64,000 nucleotides of DNA from AV40 sp038230255 (GTDB taxonomy: Bacteria > Verrucomicrobiota > Verrucomicrobiia > Chthoniobacterales > UBA10450): positions 186,001 through 250,000 of the forward strand of contig JBBRNP010000005.1 in NCBI GenBank assembly GCA_038230255.1. The letters are read 5' to 3'. The notes under the pieces are model-generated. The model ran no database searches. It worked only from the letters and a program-made list of their open reading frames with translations, and was not told the DNA's origin. Positions within the stretch are counted from its first letter, which is position 1; every line of letters starts with the position of its first letter. Positions 52,676 to 62,143 of this stretch are shown here, in pieces. Both the position numbers and the translations under genes were made by a program.

Positions 52676-52702
52676 AAGATCGACAAATTGCAAGATCGAC
52701 AT
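52676..52702 (+). repeat. Tandem pair of AAGATCGACA motifs in the actB-actC gap
   Basis: AAGATCGACA at 52676-52685 and the exact GCAAGATCGACAT at 52690-52702 stand next to each other and make up most of the 37 bp between the actB stop and the actC start. This is the only tandem pair of the family seen in the window. Confidence 0.85.
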
Positions 52703-52704
52703 CG

Positions 52705-55700
52705 TCACGCTTTCTCCTCCGGACACGCGACGCCGATGTTCTCTGCGTCCGGCATTTTCGGATTCGGATTCCGGATCCGCCCCAGATAACTCGTTCGCGT
52801 GTTTACGTTCAAATATTCGAGCAGCCGGTAGTTGCGATCCTGCTGCTTCATTTTCGAAACTTTGCTTTCCGGATCTTTGATGTCGCCAAAAGTGATCGCT
52901 TCGTGCGGACAGGCTTGCGCGCACGCGCTGGTGAACGAGTCCCGCGGTATCCGCAAGTCGTGGTTCGACGCCCCCGCGCGCACGTGGGCCGCGATTTTCG
53001 CTTCCTCGATCCGTTGCACGCAATAGGTGCATTTCTCCATCACTCCGCGCATCCGAACGGTCACGTTCGGGTTCTTTTGCATTTTGGTGATGTCGGGCGC
53101 GCCTTTTTCGGTGAACGGCGCGACGTATTCCTGATAAATCCCGAATTGTCCCGCGATTTTCTTTTTGCCGATCGGTCGCTGGTTGTAATCGAAGAAATTG
53201 AACCGGCGGACTTTGAACGGGCAATTGTTCGCGCAATAACGCGTGCCGACGCAGCGGTTGTAAGCCATGACGTTGAGGCCGTCTTCGCTATGGACGGTGG
53301 CGTTGACCGGACAAACGGTTTCGCACGGCGCGTTCTCGCAGTGCTGGCACATCATCGGTTGATGCACGATCTCGGGATTTTCCGGAAACTCGCCGTTGTC
53401 TTGGTCGAACGGCTTTGCGCTGGCGTAATAGCGATCGATCCGGAGCCAGTGCATCGCGCGTCCATGCGAGACTTGTAATTTGCCCACAATCGGAACGTTG
53501 TTCTCCGCCTGACAGGCGACGACACACGCGCTGCAACCGGTGCAAACATTGAGATCGACAGTCATGCCCCACTGCTGCGGCGCGTCCAACGGCGGATGAC
53601 TGTAAAGCGATGGCATTACCGATTGCGGTTCGTCCATGCCGCCGCATTTCTTCACGAACTCGTTGTCTTCGCGGTAACCGTCCAACGTCGCTTCGCGCAC
53701 CACCCCGCGGCCTTCGATGCTCCAATGTTCCTGCGTGGTCGCGAGCGGATATTTCTTTCCGACCTTCGTTACGCGCACACTTTCGATATTCTTGCCGTCC
53801 GCGACTGCGAAATGCGGATTCGTCGCCGTGCGCAAGAAGTAGGCATTGAATCCTGCATCTTCGGCGATTGGCCCGGTTTTTTTACGACCGTAACCGAGCG
53901 GAATCGTAATCGAATTATCGGCGTGTCCGGGAGAAACGAACACCGCGATCACCAGTTCTCGTCGAATCGGTTGATCGTTCGCATCCTTCGCGGTGTCGTT
54001 AATTGAAATTTGAACCAGGTCGCCGGTCTCGATGCTAAGCGACTTGGCGAAGTTCGGGCTCATGATCGCCGCGTTGTCCCAGGTCAATTTCGTGATCGGA
54101 TCGGGCAACTCCTGAAGCCAGCCGTTGTTTGCGTAACGGCCATCGTCCATCGCGTAACTGCGGACTAAAACAATTTCGGGCGAGTCTTGCGTCGGCGCGG
54201 GGGTTGTTGCCCAAAGCTGTTGCGCCAGCGGGGCCGCGGCGCCGCCGTTAAAGGACGCGGGCCGATCGCGCAACGGAACGTGCGCCGCAAATCCATCCCG
54301 TAAAAACTTCGACCACGCGGTCGGAAGATCACCGGGCGGCTTGGTGGCGCGGAAAGTTTCCTGGACAAGCTCAGGCCCTTCGACTTTCGGCCGGCCGAGC
54401 AACGCGTTCAGGATTTCGATTTCACTCAGACCGCCGAAGAGCGGCAGAATCATCGGTTGAATCGAAAAATACGCGCCATCGGATGTCAGCGCGTCACCCC
54501 ACGATTCCAAATAATGCGCCAGCGGGACGTGCCACTGGCTGATTGTCGATGTTGCGTCCTCGTGATAGCCGAGGCGCACCACTTCCGGTACTTTCTTTTG
54601 CAGATCAGCCCAATCCAGCGGCGTTTTTTTGTCCGGATCCTGCGCGACCGCGCGCGGCGCGTTGTAAATCGGGTCGCCACCAAAAATGAAAAGCTGTTTG
54701 ATCTCGCCGCGGCTCATCCGGTCAGCCAGCTGGAGAATGCTTTTCGTGTTCTTATTGCGCGCAAACTCCCGGACGACAACGGTGCGCCCGATATTTTTGA
54801 GCGCCGAATTCATCGCGTAGGCCAAAAGCTGAACGACAACCGGTTGATGCGAACCGGCGAGCACGATGCTCGAGCCCGATGTCGAAACCAAATCCTTCGC
54901 CGCTTCGGTCAACCACGCGTCGTCAAACCCTTCCCCGCCTTGCGCGGCCGAAGTCAGCGCGCCCAAAACCGAACTCAATCCCGGATCTTTGGTGGCGTCG
55001 GCAATTTTTCCTGCAAGCGCATACGTAAAAGCTGGAATCTGGCTCGCGGCACAGCGCAACCGATGATCGGCCATCGCGCCGGTGATCGTGAACCGGTTCT
55101 CGACGACGTAGAGCCGGTTCATCGTGTCTTTGGAGGATTTCACGCGGCGTCGCTGCGTGAATGCGCGAGCGGAAGCAAGATCGCCTTCACCGCAATCTAG
55201 AAAATCGCTGTCGAGCGCGAAGACTATGTCGGCGCGATCGAAGCGCGGAATCAATCGCACGTTTTCGCCGAAACCGGTTCGGGTCGCGAAATTTTGCGCT
55301 TCGCTCAGGGCCGCGTCGTAGACGCACCACATCACTTTCGGAAACGCTTTCTCCAAATCAGCGCGTAACCTCTCGCGCGTCGGCGAATGCACTTCCTCGA
55401 CCAGGAACGCCAGACCGTCTCCGCCGTTCGATCCAAGCTGAGCGCGCAACTTGTCGATGTACGACTCGAACTCGCCGCGATTGGAATCTTTGCCGCGATT
55501 GACGAAGCGCCGCGACCGCGCCGGATCATAAAGATCGAGAATCGAGGCTTGCGCGAACGTGTCGGTGGCGCCGGCGCTGGCGGAATGAAGCGGATTGCCT
55601 TCGAGCTTGATCGGCCGGCCATCGACCGTGGTCGCGATCAGCGGGATTGCGCCGGTGCGGCGCGGCATTGCGGTCGCGTAGTAAAGAAATTTTCCTGGAA

Positions 55701-55971
55701 TCGTCCATTCCGCGCTTTTGGTGAACGGAACGAGGTGCATTTCCGGACGGCGGCAACTGGTTAAACCGAGACCGGCCAATGCCATCGACGCGCTCATCAG
55801 CTTCATGAAATCGCGTCGCGACCATTCGTCTTCGCTAATTTCCGAAGCGCCCGCGGGAAATTCGCGCTCCAGCCATTCGCGAAATTGCGGCGTGTTGCTG
55901 TATTCGCCCAGACTGCGCCAGTATTTCTTTCCGGTCAGCGGCTCGGGTGGATGTTGGAAAACGCGTTTCAT
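52705..55971 (-). CDS. actB: Alternative complex III subunit ActB (molybdopterin-like/ferredoxin fusion)
   Basis: A 1088-residue protein with twin-arginine motif SRRDFMKLMSAS near residue 55, followed by a hydrophobic stretch, so it is exported folded. The middle ~650 residues resemble the molybdopterin oxidoreductase fold that in ActB lacks the cofactor. The C-terminal ferredoxin part carries CTGCSACVVACQ, CQHCENAPCETVCP, CVGTRYCANNCP and CTYCVQ...CAQACP, enough for four Fe-S clusters. ATG 55971 overlaps actA by 4 nt. Confidence 0.94.
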   Translation of the reverse strand: MKRVFQHPPEPLTGKKYWRSLGEYSNTPQFREWLEREFPAGASEISEDEWSRRDFMKLMSASMALAGLGLTSCRRPEMHLVPFTKSAEWTIPGKFLYYATAMPRRTGAIPLIATTVDGRPIKLEGNPLHSASAGATDTFAQASILDLYDPARSRRFVNRGKDSNRGEFESYIDKLRAQLGSNGGDGLAFLVEEVHSPTRERLRADLEKAFPKVMWCVYDAALSEAQNFATRTGFGENVRLIPRFDRADIVFALDSDFLDCGEGDLASARAFTQRRRVKSSKDTMNRLYVVENRFTITGAMADHRLRCAASQIPAFTYALAGKIADATKDPGLSSVLGALTSAAQGGEGFDDAWLTEAAKDLVSTSGSSIVLAGSHQPVVVQLLAYAMNSALKNIGRTVVVREFARNKNTKSILQLADRMSRGEIKQLFIFGGDPIYNAPRAVAQDPDKKTPLDWADLQKKVPEVVRLGYHEDATSTISQWHVPLAHYLESWGDALTSDGAYFSIQPMILPLFGGLSEIEILNALLGRPKVEGPELVQETFRATKPPGDLPTAWSKFLRDGFAAHVPLRDRPASFNGGAAAPLAQQLWATTPAPTQDSPEIVLVRSYAMDDGRYANNGWLQELPDPITKLTWDNAAIMSPNFAKSLSIETGDLVQISINDTAKDANDQPIRRELVIAVFVSPGHADNSITIPLGYGRKKTGPIAEDAGFNAYFLRTATNPHFAVADGKNIESVRVTKVGKKYPLATTQEHWSIEGRGVVREATLDGYREDNEFVKKCGGMDEPQSVMPSLYSHPPLDAPQQWGMTVDLNVCTGCSACVVACQAENNVPIVGKLQVSHGRAMHWLRIDRYYASAKPFDQDNGEFPENPEIVHQPMMCQHCENAPCETVCPVNATVHSEDGLNVMAYNRCVGTRYCANNCPFKVRRFNFFDYNQRPIGKKKIAGQFGIYQEYVAPFTEKGAPDITKMQKNPNVTVRMRGVMEKCTYCVQRIEEAKIAAHVRAGASNHDLRIPRDSFTSACAQACPHEAITFGDIKDPESKVSKMKQQDRNYRLLEYLNVNTRTSYLGRIRNPNPKMPDAENIGVACPEEKA

Positions 55972-56693
55972 CGGTGGCACCCCTGGCAGTTCAACGGCGG
56001 ATTAATGTTCCAGCGTTCTTTCAACGTCTGCCCGATCTCGCTCTGGCTGAGCTTTTTCTTTTTCGACCAGTCATCGTTCACGTCCTTCGGTTTGCCGTAT
56101 TTGGCGACGAATTCGGCCGGTTTCACGTCGTCCGTTTTCCAATCGAGATTAAAAACCTGGTCCTCGGGCCGGAGGAAATTTTCCGGGTGCCGGTGGCATT
56201 CGAGGCACCACGCCATGCTATGCGGTTTGGCGTGGTAAACGACGCCCATGTGATTGACGTCGCCGTGACAGCTGAAGCAACTGATGCCGCGATTGACGTG
56301 CGCCGAATGGTTGTAAAAAACGTAATCCGGCGTGCGATGAACTTGCACCCACTCGATCGGCTTGCCGGTCTTCCAACTCTCGCGCACCGGTTCGAGCTTC
56401 GGGTTGTCCTTTTGCACCTGCGAATGGCAGTTCATGCAGGTTTGGGTGTTCGGTAAATTGGAATGCGCCGCCACTTCGACAAAGTTGTGGCAATAACGGC
56501 AGTCCATCCCGAGCTGGGTCACGTGGATGTCGTGCGGGAAGGGCACCGGCTGGATCGGTTGATAACCGACACGGGTATATTTGGGTGTAACGTAATACCA
56601 CGTGGCCGCGGTCAATCCGCACGCGATCAGAATACCGGCGATCGCCATTTGCAGCGGCAGCCAGTTCGTCCAGCGTGGGAAAAAATTCGCCAT
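55968..56693 (-). CDS. actA: Alternative complex III subunit ActA (pentaheme cytochrome c)
   Basis: A 241-residue protein with N-terminal membrane anchor (LPLQMAIAGILIACGLTAATWYYV) and five CxxCH motifs: CRYCH, CMNCH, CFSCH, CLECH and CQGCH. This heme count is the hallmark of ActA. It is the first gene of the act operon. A frame of 56464-56831 on the other strand is a shadow. Confidence 0.94.
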   Translation of the reverse strand: MANFFPRWTNWLPLQMAIAGILIACGLTAATWYYVTPKYTRVGYQPIQPVPFPHDIHVTQLGMDCRYCHNFVEVAAHSNLPNTQTCMNCHSQVQKDNPKLEPVRESWKTGKPIEWVQVHRTPDYVFYNHSAHVNRGISCFSCHGDVNHMGVVYHAKPHSMAWCLECHRHPENFLRPEDQVFNLDWKTDDVKPAEFVAKYGKPKDVNDDWSKKKKLSQSEIGQTLKERWNINPPLNCQGCHR

Positions 56694-56922
56694 AAAATTA
56701 GCGGCGGCCCTTTTCGGGCCAACACGGCCGCCAACCTAGAAACGAATTCGAATCCCTGTGAGGATGTGCGCGCATCGAAGCCATCATTCTATGAATCGAA
56801 ATTCGCTCGGCAAAAGAAAACTCGTAGGTAGCATGTCGATCTAAATTCCCGTCAACTCTTCTGATACGGAAAAGTTGCCGTTTCGCAAAAATGATCACGT
56901 CAAAACTTCGGGGAAGCGTCAA
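56694..56922. promoter_or_regulatory. Divergent control region between actA and an amidohydrolase gene
   Basis: This gap carries the promoters for the leftward act operon and the rightward amidohydrolase gene. An ATGTCGATCT variant of the 13-mer family lies at 56833-56842. I see no confident -35/-10 pair. The first ~50 bp of the gap may be translated if the amidohydrolase starts at TTG 56875. Confidence 0.45.
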
Positions 56923-58632
56923 GTGAAAGCGCGGATTTCTTTCGCCTGCGTTTTGGCATTGTTGGCGCCGATTTCGCAGATCCGCGGTGCCGAGGATGCT
57001 CGCCACGCCGAAGCCGAGCGAAGGCGGGTCGATCTTCTGTTCTTCGACGGGAACATTTACACGGTTCACGACAAAAACCCGAGCGCTCAGGCCGTCGCAG
57101 TCAGGAAAGATCGGATCGTTTTCGTCGGCTCGAACGAAGGCGCGAAAAAATTTCACGCGGCTCGCACGGTCGATCTTGGCGGAAAGACGATGTTGCCGGG
57201 CCTGACCGATTCGCATTGTCACATTCTCGGAATCGGCGAACGGGAGCTGACGTTGAATCTGGAAGGCACAACCACGCTTGAAGATTTTCTGGCCAAAGTG
57301 AAACAGCGCGTCGCGCAAACGCCGCGCGACAAATGGATCACCGGCCGCGGTTGGATCGAGACTTTCTGGAAGCCGCCGCAATTTCCGACTCGGCAGGACC
57401 TCGACAAAATCGCGCCGAACAATCCGGTCTATCTCACGCGTGCGGATGGTCACGCATCCGTCGCGAATAGCGCAGCGCTCAAACTGGCCAGGATCGACAA
57501 GAACACAGTCGACCCATTCGGCGGACAAATTTTAAAGACGAATGGCGAGCCGCTTGGAATGCTGTTGGATAACGCCCAAGACCTGGTCGAAAAAAACATT
57601 CCGAAACCAACCCAGGCCGACCGCGAGCAGGCGCTGCTTACCGGGATCAATCGCGAGATTGGGCTCGGCTGGTGCGAAATCCAAAACGCCGGAAGCCACA
57701 AAGAAGATGTCGCTCTTATTAAGAAGGCGTTTGAGTCCGGCAAGGTTAAGATTCGATTCGTCAACGCGGTTTTCGGCCCCGGTGAAGATGCGCGGAACTT
57801 TCTGAAGGAAGGCGCGACGCTCAACGCATTCGATCATCATTTCACCCAGCGCACGATCAAAGTGATCTTCGACGGAGCGCTAGGCTCGCGGGGCGCGGCG
57901 CTGCTCAGGCCGTACAACGATGCACCCGAGACTTCCGGTTATCTCACTGAAAAACCGGAAGAGCTAAAGCCAATGTTCGAAGAAGCGCTGCGTCGCGGAA
58001 TCCAGGTTGAGACGCACGCGATTGGCGATCGCGCGAACCGATTGATCCTCGATCTTTACGAAGCGGCGTTAAAAGCGGTTCCACCTGAGCAACGCAAGAT
58101 TCGCGAACCGCGCTGGAGAGTCGAACACGCGCAGATTGTCGATCCTGCGGATATTCCGCGTTTCGCCAAGCTCGGCGTAATTCCGTCGATGCAACCGTCG
58201 CACGCAATCAGCGATTTATTTTTTGCGCCGAAGCGACTGGGCATGGACCGGCTCGCAGGCGCATACGCGTGGCAAAGTTTTTTGAAAAGCGGTTCGATCA
58301 TTTGCGGTGGATCGGACGCGCCGGTCGAGCGCGGCGAACCGATGATTGAATTTTACGCCGCGGTCGCGCGCAAAAGCATCAAAGGCGAGTCCGGCGGTGG
58401 GTGGCATCCCGAACAAGCGGTCTCCCGCGAGCAAGCGTTGAAAATGTTTACTATCTGGCCTGCGTTCGCGGCGTTTGAAGAAAACGACAAAGGCTCAATC
58501 GAAGTCGGCAAGCTCGCCGATTTCACCCTGCTTTCGCAGGACATTATGAAGATTCCCGAGCGGGAAATTCTCAAAACCCGCTGCGCCATGACTGTCATCG
58601 GCGGCGAGATCGTGTACCAACGCACAGACTGA
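56923..58632 (+). CDS. Secreted amidohydrolase, YtcJ-like
   Basis: A 569-residue metal-dependent hydrolase of the amidohydrolase superfamily. GTG 56923 gives a clean Sec signal (ARISFACVLALLAPISQIRG); TTG 56875 would add 16 residues. GLTDSHCHILGIGE carries the HxH metal motif, VETHAIGDRANRLILD and WRVEHAQIV the remaining His residues, and GGSDAPVERGEPM the catalytic Asp. Members act on various amides and the substrate is unknown. Confidence 0.87.
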   Translation: MKARISFACVLALLAPISQIRGAEDARHAEAERRRVDLLFFDGNIYTVHDKNPSAQAVAVRKDRIVFVGSNEGAKKFHAARTVDLGGKTMLPGLTDSHCHILGIGERELTLNLEGTTTLEDFLAKVKQRVAQTPRDKWITGRGWIETFWKPPQFPTRQDLDKIAPNNPVYLTRADGHASVANSAALKLARIDKNTVDPFGGQILKTNGEPLGMLLDNAQDLVEKNIPKPTQADREQALLTGINREIGLGWCEIQNAGSHKEDVALIKKAFESGKVKIRFVNAVFGPGEDARNFLKEGATLNAFDHHFTQRTIKVIFDGALGSRGAALLRPYNDAPETSGYLTEKPEELKPMFEEALRRGIQVETHAIGDRANRLILDLYEAALKAVPPEQRKIREPRWRVEHAQIVDPADIPRFAKLGVIPSMQPSHAISDLFFAPKRLGMDRLAGAYAWQSFLKSGSIICGGSDAPVERGEPMIEFYAAVARKSIKGESGGGWHPEQAVSREQALKMFTIWPAFAAFEENDKGSIEVGKLADFTLLSQDIMKIPEREILKTRCAMTVIGGEIVYQRTD

Positions 58633-58636
58633 CATT

Positions 58637-58738
58637 TGTCATGTCGAGCGAAGTCGAGACATCTCTAGATATTTCCGTGCTGACGAGCTGGTCATGACGG
58701 AAATAGTGAGAGATTCCTCCACTTCGGTCGGAATGACA
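58637..58738 (-). repeat. 102-bp element with terminal inverted repeats (copy 2)
   Basis: The reverse complement begins TGTCATTCCGACCGAAGTGG and ends with CTCGACTTCGCTCGACATGA plus CA, like the 26442 copy but with an 18-bp longer centre containing GTCATGACCAGCTCGTCA. It lies 4 bp after the amidohydrolase stop and 8 bp before the end of the convergent DoxX-like gene. Confidence 0.88.
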
Positions 58739-58746
58739 GAAAGGAC

Positions 58747-59148
58747 TCAGCCTCCAAGCAAGTAGATCGCAAACAGCGTGAGCAAAAAGTACGGAACCAG
58801 GATCGCCGCGCCGGCGTACTCCTTGGCCATTCGTTGACCGAAAAACAAACAGAGGACCGCAATTGCCGATAGAACAGCGCCGTAAAACGCGATCGTCGGA
58901 TTGTGCGCAAAGAGCAACGCGAAAAATCCGATCGCGCTCAGCACGCCGGCAGCGAGCTCAATAATCGTGAGAAGTCCGAACATGACCGGGACAAATCCCC
59001 CCAGTGGACTCTTGGCAAAATGACCGCTGAGCCAGCTAAGATTTCCTTCTCGGTCCACGATTTTGTCGATTCCGGACTGCAAAAACAAAATCGCGAGAAA
59101 AGCGGAAAGGAGAATCTGGCCCAAATACGCCGCACCCGACATTTGCAT
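58747..59148 (-). CDS. DoxX-like membrane protein
   Basis: A 133-residue protein with four transmembrane helices: ILLSAFLAILFLQSGIDKIVD, FVPVMFGLLTIIELAAGVLSAIG, TIAFYGAVLSAIAVLCLFFGQ and AAILVPYFLLTLFAIYLLGG. The FLQSGIDKIVDREG motif after helix 1 and overall size fit the DoxX/DoxD superfamily. The role is unknown. An AAGATCGACA variant lies 28 bp upstream of its start. Confidence 0.75.
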   Translation of the reverse strand: MQMSGAAYLGQILLSAFLAILFLQSGIDKIVDREGNLSWLSGHFAKSPLGGFVPVMFGLLTIIELAAGVLSAIGFFALLFAHNPTIAFYGAVLSAIAVLCLFFGQRMAKEYAGAAILVPYFLLTLFAIYLLGG

Positions 59149-59247
59149 TAACGCATGCTACCACTAGGTCCTCTCGAAGATCGACAATCGATTTTAACGC
59201 AGGCGGCGCTTGATGTTTGAATCCAATTATCGCTACGATTTGTGATC

Positions 59248-60759
59248 ATGCCGATCGGCTGGTTCAAATTCAAAGCAGTCACTTTGGTGTTACCGATTTT
59301 CGTGACGGCGTTGGAGACGAAGGCCGCGGAACATGAACATCCCGTGCCCGAGAAACTCGGCACAGTTCAATTTCCAACGTCGTGCTCGAGCAAAGAACAG
59401 AAAAATTTCGAGCGCGCTGTAGCACTTTTGCATTCGTTTGCCTATTCGGCGGCGGAGAAAGCTTTTAACGATGTTGCGAAAACGGATCCCAACTGCGCGA
59501 TGGCGCACTGGGGAATCGCGATGACGTATTTTCATCCGCTTTGGCCCCCACCGCTGGCGGAGGCGGACGTGGCACGAGGCCAGGCCGAGATCGAACGCGC
59601 GGCACAGCTCGGCGGGTCGGAGCGCGAGCGTGGATTTATTGAAGCATTGAAGTTGATTTATATGAACGCGGACTCTGTTCCTTACCGCAAGCGTGCCGAT
59701 GCTTACGCAGCCGCGATGGGCAAACTCGCCGAACACAATCCTAACGATGTCGAGTGTCAGGTTTTTTACGCCTTGGCGTTGATTGCGACGGCACCGCCGA
59801 CGGACAAAGCACATGCCAACGAGAAAAAAGCGGCCGGCGTACTCGAGCCGCTTTTCAAAAAGTATCCGGAGCATCCGGGCATTCCGCATTATTTGATACA
59901 CGCTTACGACAACGCTGAGATGGCGAACCGAGGCGTGGAGGCCGCGCGAATCTACGCGCAGGTAGCGCCGTCGGCCCCGCACGCGTTACACATGCCGTCT
60001 CATATCCACACGAGATTGGGAATGTGGCAGGAGTCGATCGCCTCGAACAGGGCTGCGAGAAAAGCCGCGCGTGCCGAAGGCGACGTTGGCGAAGAACTGC
60101 ACGCGATGGATTACCTGATTTACGCAAATCTTCAGCTGGGTCGCGATCAGGACGCGGCCGGGGTCCTCGATGATCTACGAAAGATGACGGACCTATCGCC
60201 AAAATATTTCAAGGTCGTATATGCGGCGAGCGCAATGCCGGCGCGCTACGCAATTGAACGCCGACAATGGAATGAGGCGACACGGCTCGCGTCGATGGCC
60301 GATGCTTTACCGCAGGCGTCTGCGATTACTGCCTGGTCGCGCGCGATCGGATTTGCGCGCAACAAACAAGCGGCGGCCGCGCGCCAAGAAACTGCGAAAC
60401 TAACTGGAGTTTACGAGCAGTTGCGGGCAGCAGGCGATGAATATTGGGCGACGCAAATTCATGTGCAGCTCAATTCGGCCTTGGCGTGGATCAACTACGC
60501 CGAAGGAAAAATCGACGAAGCATTGAAGCTGATGCGCGATGCGGCCGACGAAGAAGACGCCGTGGAAAAACTACCGGTGACTCCGGGCGCAATTGTGCCA
60601 ACGCGCGAACAACTTGGCGATCTGCTCCTCGAATCGAATCGCCCCGCCGAAGCTCTCAAAGAATTCGAGCAAGCGTTATCCATGACTCCGAAACGCCGGG
60701 GTGCGCTCGCGGGACTCTCGCAAAGTCAGAAAAGGCTCGCCGAGAAGAACGCCAAGTAG
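59248..60759 (+). CDS. Secreted TPR-repeat protein
   Basis: A 503-residue protein with Sec signal (KFKAVTLVLPIFVTALETKAAE; start ATG 59248, alternative GTG 59242). About ten TPR-like helix pairs follow: FERAVALLHSFAYSAAEKAFNDVAKTD, GIPHYLIHAYDNAEMANRG, HAMDYLIYANLQLGRDQDA and EALKEFEQALSMTP. The HWGIAMTYFHPLW and GIPHYLIHAYD motifs belong to a secreted TPR group seen in many soil bacteria. Function unknown. Confidence 0.82.
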   Translation: MPIGWFKFKAVTLVLPIFVTALETKAAEHEHPVPEKLGTVQFPTSCSSKEQKNFERAVALLHSFAYSAAEKAFNDVAKTDPNCAMAHWGIAMTYFHPLWPPPLAEADVARGQAEIERAAQLGGSERERGFIEALKLIYMNADSVPYRKRADAYAAAMGKLAEHNPNDVECQVFYALALIATAPPTDKAHANEKKAAGVLEPLFKKYPEHPGIPHYLIHAYDNAEMANRGVEAARIYAQVAPSAPHALHMPSHIHTRLGMWQESIASNRAARKAARAEGDVGEELHAMDYLIYANLQLGRDQDAAGVLDDLRKMTDLSPKYFKVVYAASAMPARYAIERRQWNEATRLASMADALPQASAITAWSRAIGFARNKQAAAARQETAKLTGVYEQLRAAGDEYWATQIHVQLNSALAWINYAEGKIDEALKLMRDAADEEDAVEKLPVTPGAIVPTREQLGDLLLESNRPAEALKEFEQALSMTPKRRGALAGLSQSQKRLAEKNAK

Positions 60760-60770
60760 ACCGAAGTCCG

Positions 60771-61976
60771 CTACGAATAGAGATATTCGTCGTGGTACTC
60801 CCGTTGCGGCGCGAACTGAACGGTTTGGTCGCCGCCAGCTTCGGGATACTCGAAGATTTTGCCTTCGTAATTTCGGATCACGATTTTTTCGTTGTCGTGA
60901 TAGAGGACGTAACCGGGATTGATCGGCACTTTGCCGCCGCCGCCGGGCGCGTCGATCACGTATTGCGGCACGGCGTAACCGGTGGTGTGACCGCGCAATC
61001 CTTCAATGATCTCAATTCCTTTCGCGACGGAGGTGCGCAGATGCGATGAGCCGTTGATCAGATCGCACTGGTAAATGTAGTAGGGACGAACGCGGCACAT
61101 CAAAAGTTTGTGCACGAGCGTTTTCATTGTCTCGAGATCGTCATTCACGCCCGCGAGCAACACGCTTTGGTTACCGAGCGGAATTCCAGCATTGGCCAAA
61201 CGTTCGAGGGCCTCTTTGACTTCAAGCGTAAGCTCGCGCGGGTGATTTACGTGCACACTCATCCAGAGCGGATGATGTTTCGCGAGAATCGCGCACAACT
61301 CGGGCGTGATTCGTTGCGGCAGGAAAATTGGAACGCGGGTGCCGATGCGGATAAACTCGATGTGCTTGATCGCGCGCAGTCGAGTCAGCAATTTATCGAG
61401 CTTGTCGTCGCTGAAGATGAGGGCGTCGCCACCACTCAACAGGACGTCACGCACTTCGGTGTGTTGTTCGAGATAACGAAAGGCTTCCTCGAAATCGGTG
61501 TGCAATTCCTGTTCGCCAACACCGCTGACCACGCGGCTGCGGGTGCAATATCGACAATAGGCGGCACAGCGGTCGGTCACTAAAAACAAAACTCGGTCGG
61601 GATAGCGATGGACCAGGCCCGGAACGGGCATGTGCGAATCTTCGCCGCAGGGATCGGCCATATCGTAAGGCGATGCCCAGGTTTCTTCGACGCGCGGAAT
61701 GACCTGTCGCCGAATCGGATCGTCCGGATTTTTGTCGCGCGGAATCAGATTGAAAAAATGAGGTGTGACTGCGAGGGCGAGTTTGTCGCCGGAAAGCAAA
61801 ACCCCGCTGCGTTCTTCATCGCTAAGATCGACATGTTCGTCGAGCTGAGCGAGCGACGTGACCCGGTTCTTGAGCTGCCATTTCCAGTCGTTCCAAAGTT
61901 CGGGCGCGACTTGCGGCCAATAGCCCGGCGCATGCGACACGAACTCTTTCCCATCACCATTCCGAAGAGATTGCAT
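60771..61976 (-). CDS. kamA: Lysine 2,3-aminomutase family radical SAM enzyme
   Basis: A 401-residue radical SAM protein with RCAAYCRYCTRSR (CxxxCxxC for the 4Fe-4S cluster), DVLLSGGDALIFSDDKL, and the PLP lysine in PINPGYVLYHDN region. The family interconverts alpha- and beta-lysine; glutamate 2,3-aminomutase is a close relative and cannot be excluded. ATG 61976 is preferred because the upstream extension is unlike the family. A ~90-bp hairpin element sits 74 bp upstream of it. Confidence 0.88.
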   Translation of the reverse strand: MQSLRNGDGKEFVSHAPGYWPQVAPELWNDWKWQLKNRVTSLAQLDEHVDLSDEERSGVLLSGDKLALAVTPHFFNLIPRDKNPDDPIRRQVIPRVEETWASPYDMADPCGEDSHMPVPGLVHRYPDRVLFLVTDRCAAYCRYCTRSRVVSGVGEQELHTDFEEAFRYLEQHTEVRDVLLSGGDALIFSDDKLDKLLTRLRAIKHIEFIRIGTRVPIFLPQRITPELCAILAKHHPLWMSVHVNHPRELTLEVKEALERLANAGIPLGNQSVLLAGVNDDLETMKTLVHKLLMCRVRPYYIYQCDLINGSSHLRTSVAKGIEIIEGLRGHTTGYAVPQYVIDAPGGGGKVPINPGYVLYHDNEKIVIRNYEGKIFEYPEAGGDQTVQFAPQREYHDEYLYS

Positions 61977-62049
61977 TTCAGTAAGGACGAAAACGCTAAG
62001 ACCACTCGGATTTGTGTCAACGCGCGCACTGGAAAGTGCGCCCCGCACA

Positions 62050-62138
62050 AGGTGGAGCGGCCGCTCCGCGGGCAATACTAAAAATTTGCGGCTTCGCCCC
62101 GCGGTCTAACATCGAGCAAGGGACTGCTCGATCCACCT
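62050..62138 (+). repeat. ~90-bp element bounded by AGGTGGA/TCCACCT with AGGGAC-loop hairpin (copy B)
   Basis: The element runs from AGGTGGA (62050) to TCCACCT (62138). It holds a perfect palindrome GGAGCGGCCGCTCC (62054-62067), a long-range CCGCGGG/CCCGCGG pairing and an eight-pair hairpin ATCGAGCA-AGGGAC-TGCTCGAT (62111-62132). Ends, spacing and loop match copy A. It lies 5 bp after the stop of the ankyrin/transpeptidase gene. Confidence 0.85.
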
Positions 62139-62143
62139 GGCGC

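Noticed and set aside
54457..55200. 247-codon plus-strand frame in actB
   Set aside because: Antisense to actB, Arg-rich and without domain features.
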